From: Nanobdellota archaeon
Lineage (GTDB): Archaea; Nanobdellota; Nanobdellia; Pacearchaeales; GW2011-AR1
Assembly (NCBI GenBank): GCA_030704765.1
Contig: JAUYDD010000099.1
Coordinates: 1 to 5,753, forward strand
DNA: 5,753 nucleotides
Reading direction: 5' to 3'
Shown: positions 5,539 through 5,753 of the stretch, one piece after another
Layout: each line of letters begins with the position of its first letter
How positions within the stretch are numbered: position 1 is the first letter of the stretch
Notes under the pieces: generated by a model
The model's database searches: none
Seen by the model: only the letters and a program-made list of their open reading frames with translations
What the model was told of the DNA's origin: nothing
Program-made: the position numbers and the translations under genes

Positions 5539-5557
5539 TTTTTTATTAATGATGATT

Positions 5558-5600
5558 ATTAGTATATAATCTTTTCTAAAATACGATACTGTATACTAAT
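5558..5600. repeat. Inverted repeat ATTAGTATA / TATACTAAT around the copper-cluster promoter
   Basis: Perfect 9-base arms at 5558-5566 and 5592-5600 lie 25 bases apart, one on the TATA box and the other on the stop codon of the transposase-like gene. Possible readings are a two-site operator for a metal-responsive repressor or part of the end of an insertion sequence. Short AT-rich arms could also arise by chance. Confidence 0.35.
5561..5577 (-). promoter_or_regulatory. BRE plus TATA promoter of the copper cluster
   Basis: The minus strand reads AGAAAAG (BRE-like, 5571-5577) followed by ATTATATACT (5561-5570). A start about 25 bases on would fall near 5541, just ahead of the GGAGG site. The TATA box overlaps one arm of a 9-base inverted repeat (5558-5566 and 5592-5600), so a regulator could compete with TBP there. 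Confidence 0.55.
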
Positions 5601-5753
5601 CGTCGTTTCTCCTCTTAGCCAAATATCTTACCAATCCTAATATCTTATTTCTTCCAAGAGGCAAAATTATCTCAGCCATTTCAGCAGGAGTTTTATCTAT
5701 CAATTCTTGATGAGGATTTATAAAATTATGAATTACACATTGTAAATTCATAA
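5596..5753 (-). CDS. C-terminal part of a DDE-transposase-like protein (runs off the right edge)
   Basis: The last 51 codons, ending TAG at 5596-5598, are visible; the 5' part lies beyond the window. The text HNFINPHQELIDKTPAEMAEIIL, followed by LGRNKILGLVRYLAKRR, resembles the C-terminus of IS6-like and related DDE transposases. There a YNFxRPHxxLxxKTPAExAGI segment carries the region after the catalytic Glu. The usual Arg of RPH is Asn here (NPH). I cannot tell whether the gene is intact. The methionine at 5751 is probably internal. The element's right end, with its terminal repeat, should lie between here and the DUF5676-like gene, 70 bases away. Confidence 0.6.
   Translation of the reverse strand, partial: MNLQCVIHNFINPHQELIDKTPAEMAEIILPLGRNKILGLVRYLAKRRNDD

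Noticed and set aside
5372..5569. Plus-strand frame of 65 codons
   Set aside because: Antisense of the DUF5676-like gene and its promoter region.

Overview
The window is very AT-rich and reads as archaeal, probably a small-genome (DPANN-like) lineage. This is an inference. It rests on TATA-like boxes about 25 bases ahead of start codons that have no Shine-Dalgarno site (clearest before the gene at 990), a purine-rich BRE-like stretch next to the TATA box at 5561-5577, strong GGAGG/AGGTG ribosome sites on the remaining genes, and the protein families present. An AT-rich bacterial candidate phylum is not excluded.

Left part (1 to about 2340): an accessory-looking island. Bases 1-154 carry a palindrome-rich element with a perfect 34-base direct repeat (15-48 and 121-154). 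A related, larger element lies at about 331-488. Its near-identical inverted partner (150 against 151 bases, four substitutions and one indel) lies at 2182-2332. Between the two inverted copies are three genes. The first encodes an exported tyrosine-rich protein whose annotated N-terminus is translated straight through the repeat. The second is a small DUF4190-like membrane protein. The third, on the minus strand and convergent, is a homologue of the ArmA/Rmt/FmrO 16S rRNA methyltransferases that cause high-level aminoglycoside resistance. No transposase lies between the repeats.

Right part (2443 to 5526, minus strand): a copper-handling cluster, transcribed as DUF5676-like small membrane protein, then a two-repeat lycopene-cyclase-fold (CarR/CrtYc-Yd-like) membrane protein, then a CopB-type (P1B-3, CPH motif) copper-exporting ATPase with a His/Met-rich N-terminus. 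The last two overlap by 14 bases and are probably translationally coupled. The small first gene has its own strong promoter and ribosome site.

Right edge (5596-5753, minus strand): the C-terminal 51 codons of a protein resembling the end of a DDE transposase run off the window, so the copper cluster also borders a mobile element.

The observations most worth following are the paired multi-hairpin inverted repeats around the methyltransferase island, the repeat apparently inserted in frame into the signal-peptide region of the tyrosine-rich protein, and an aminoglycoside-resistance-type rRNA methylase in a probable archaeon.
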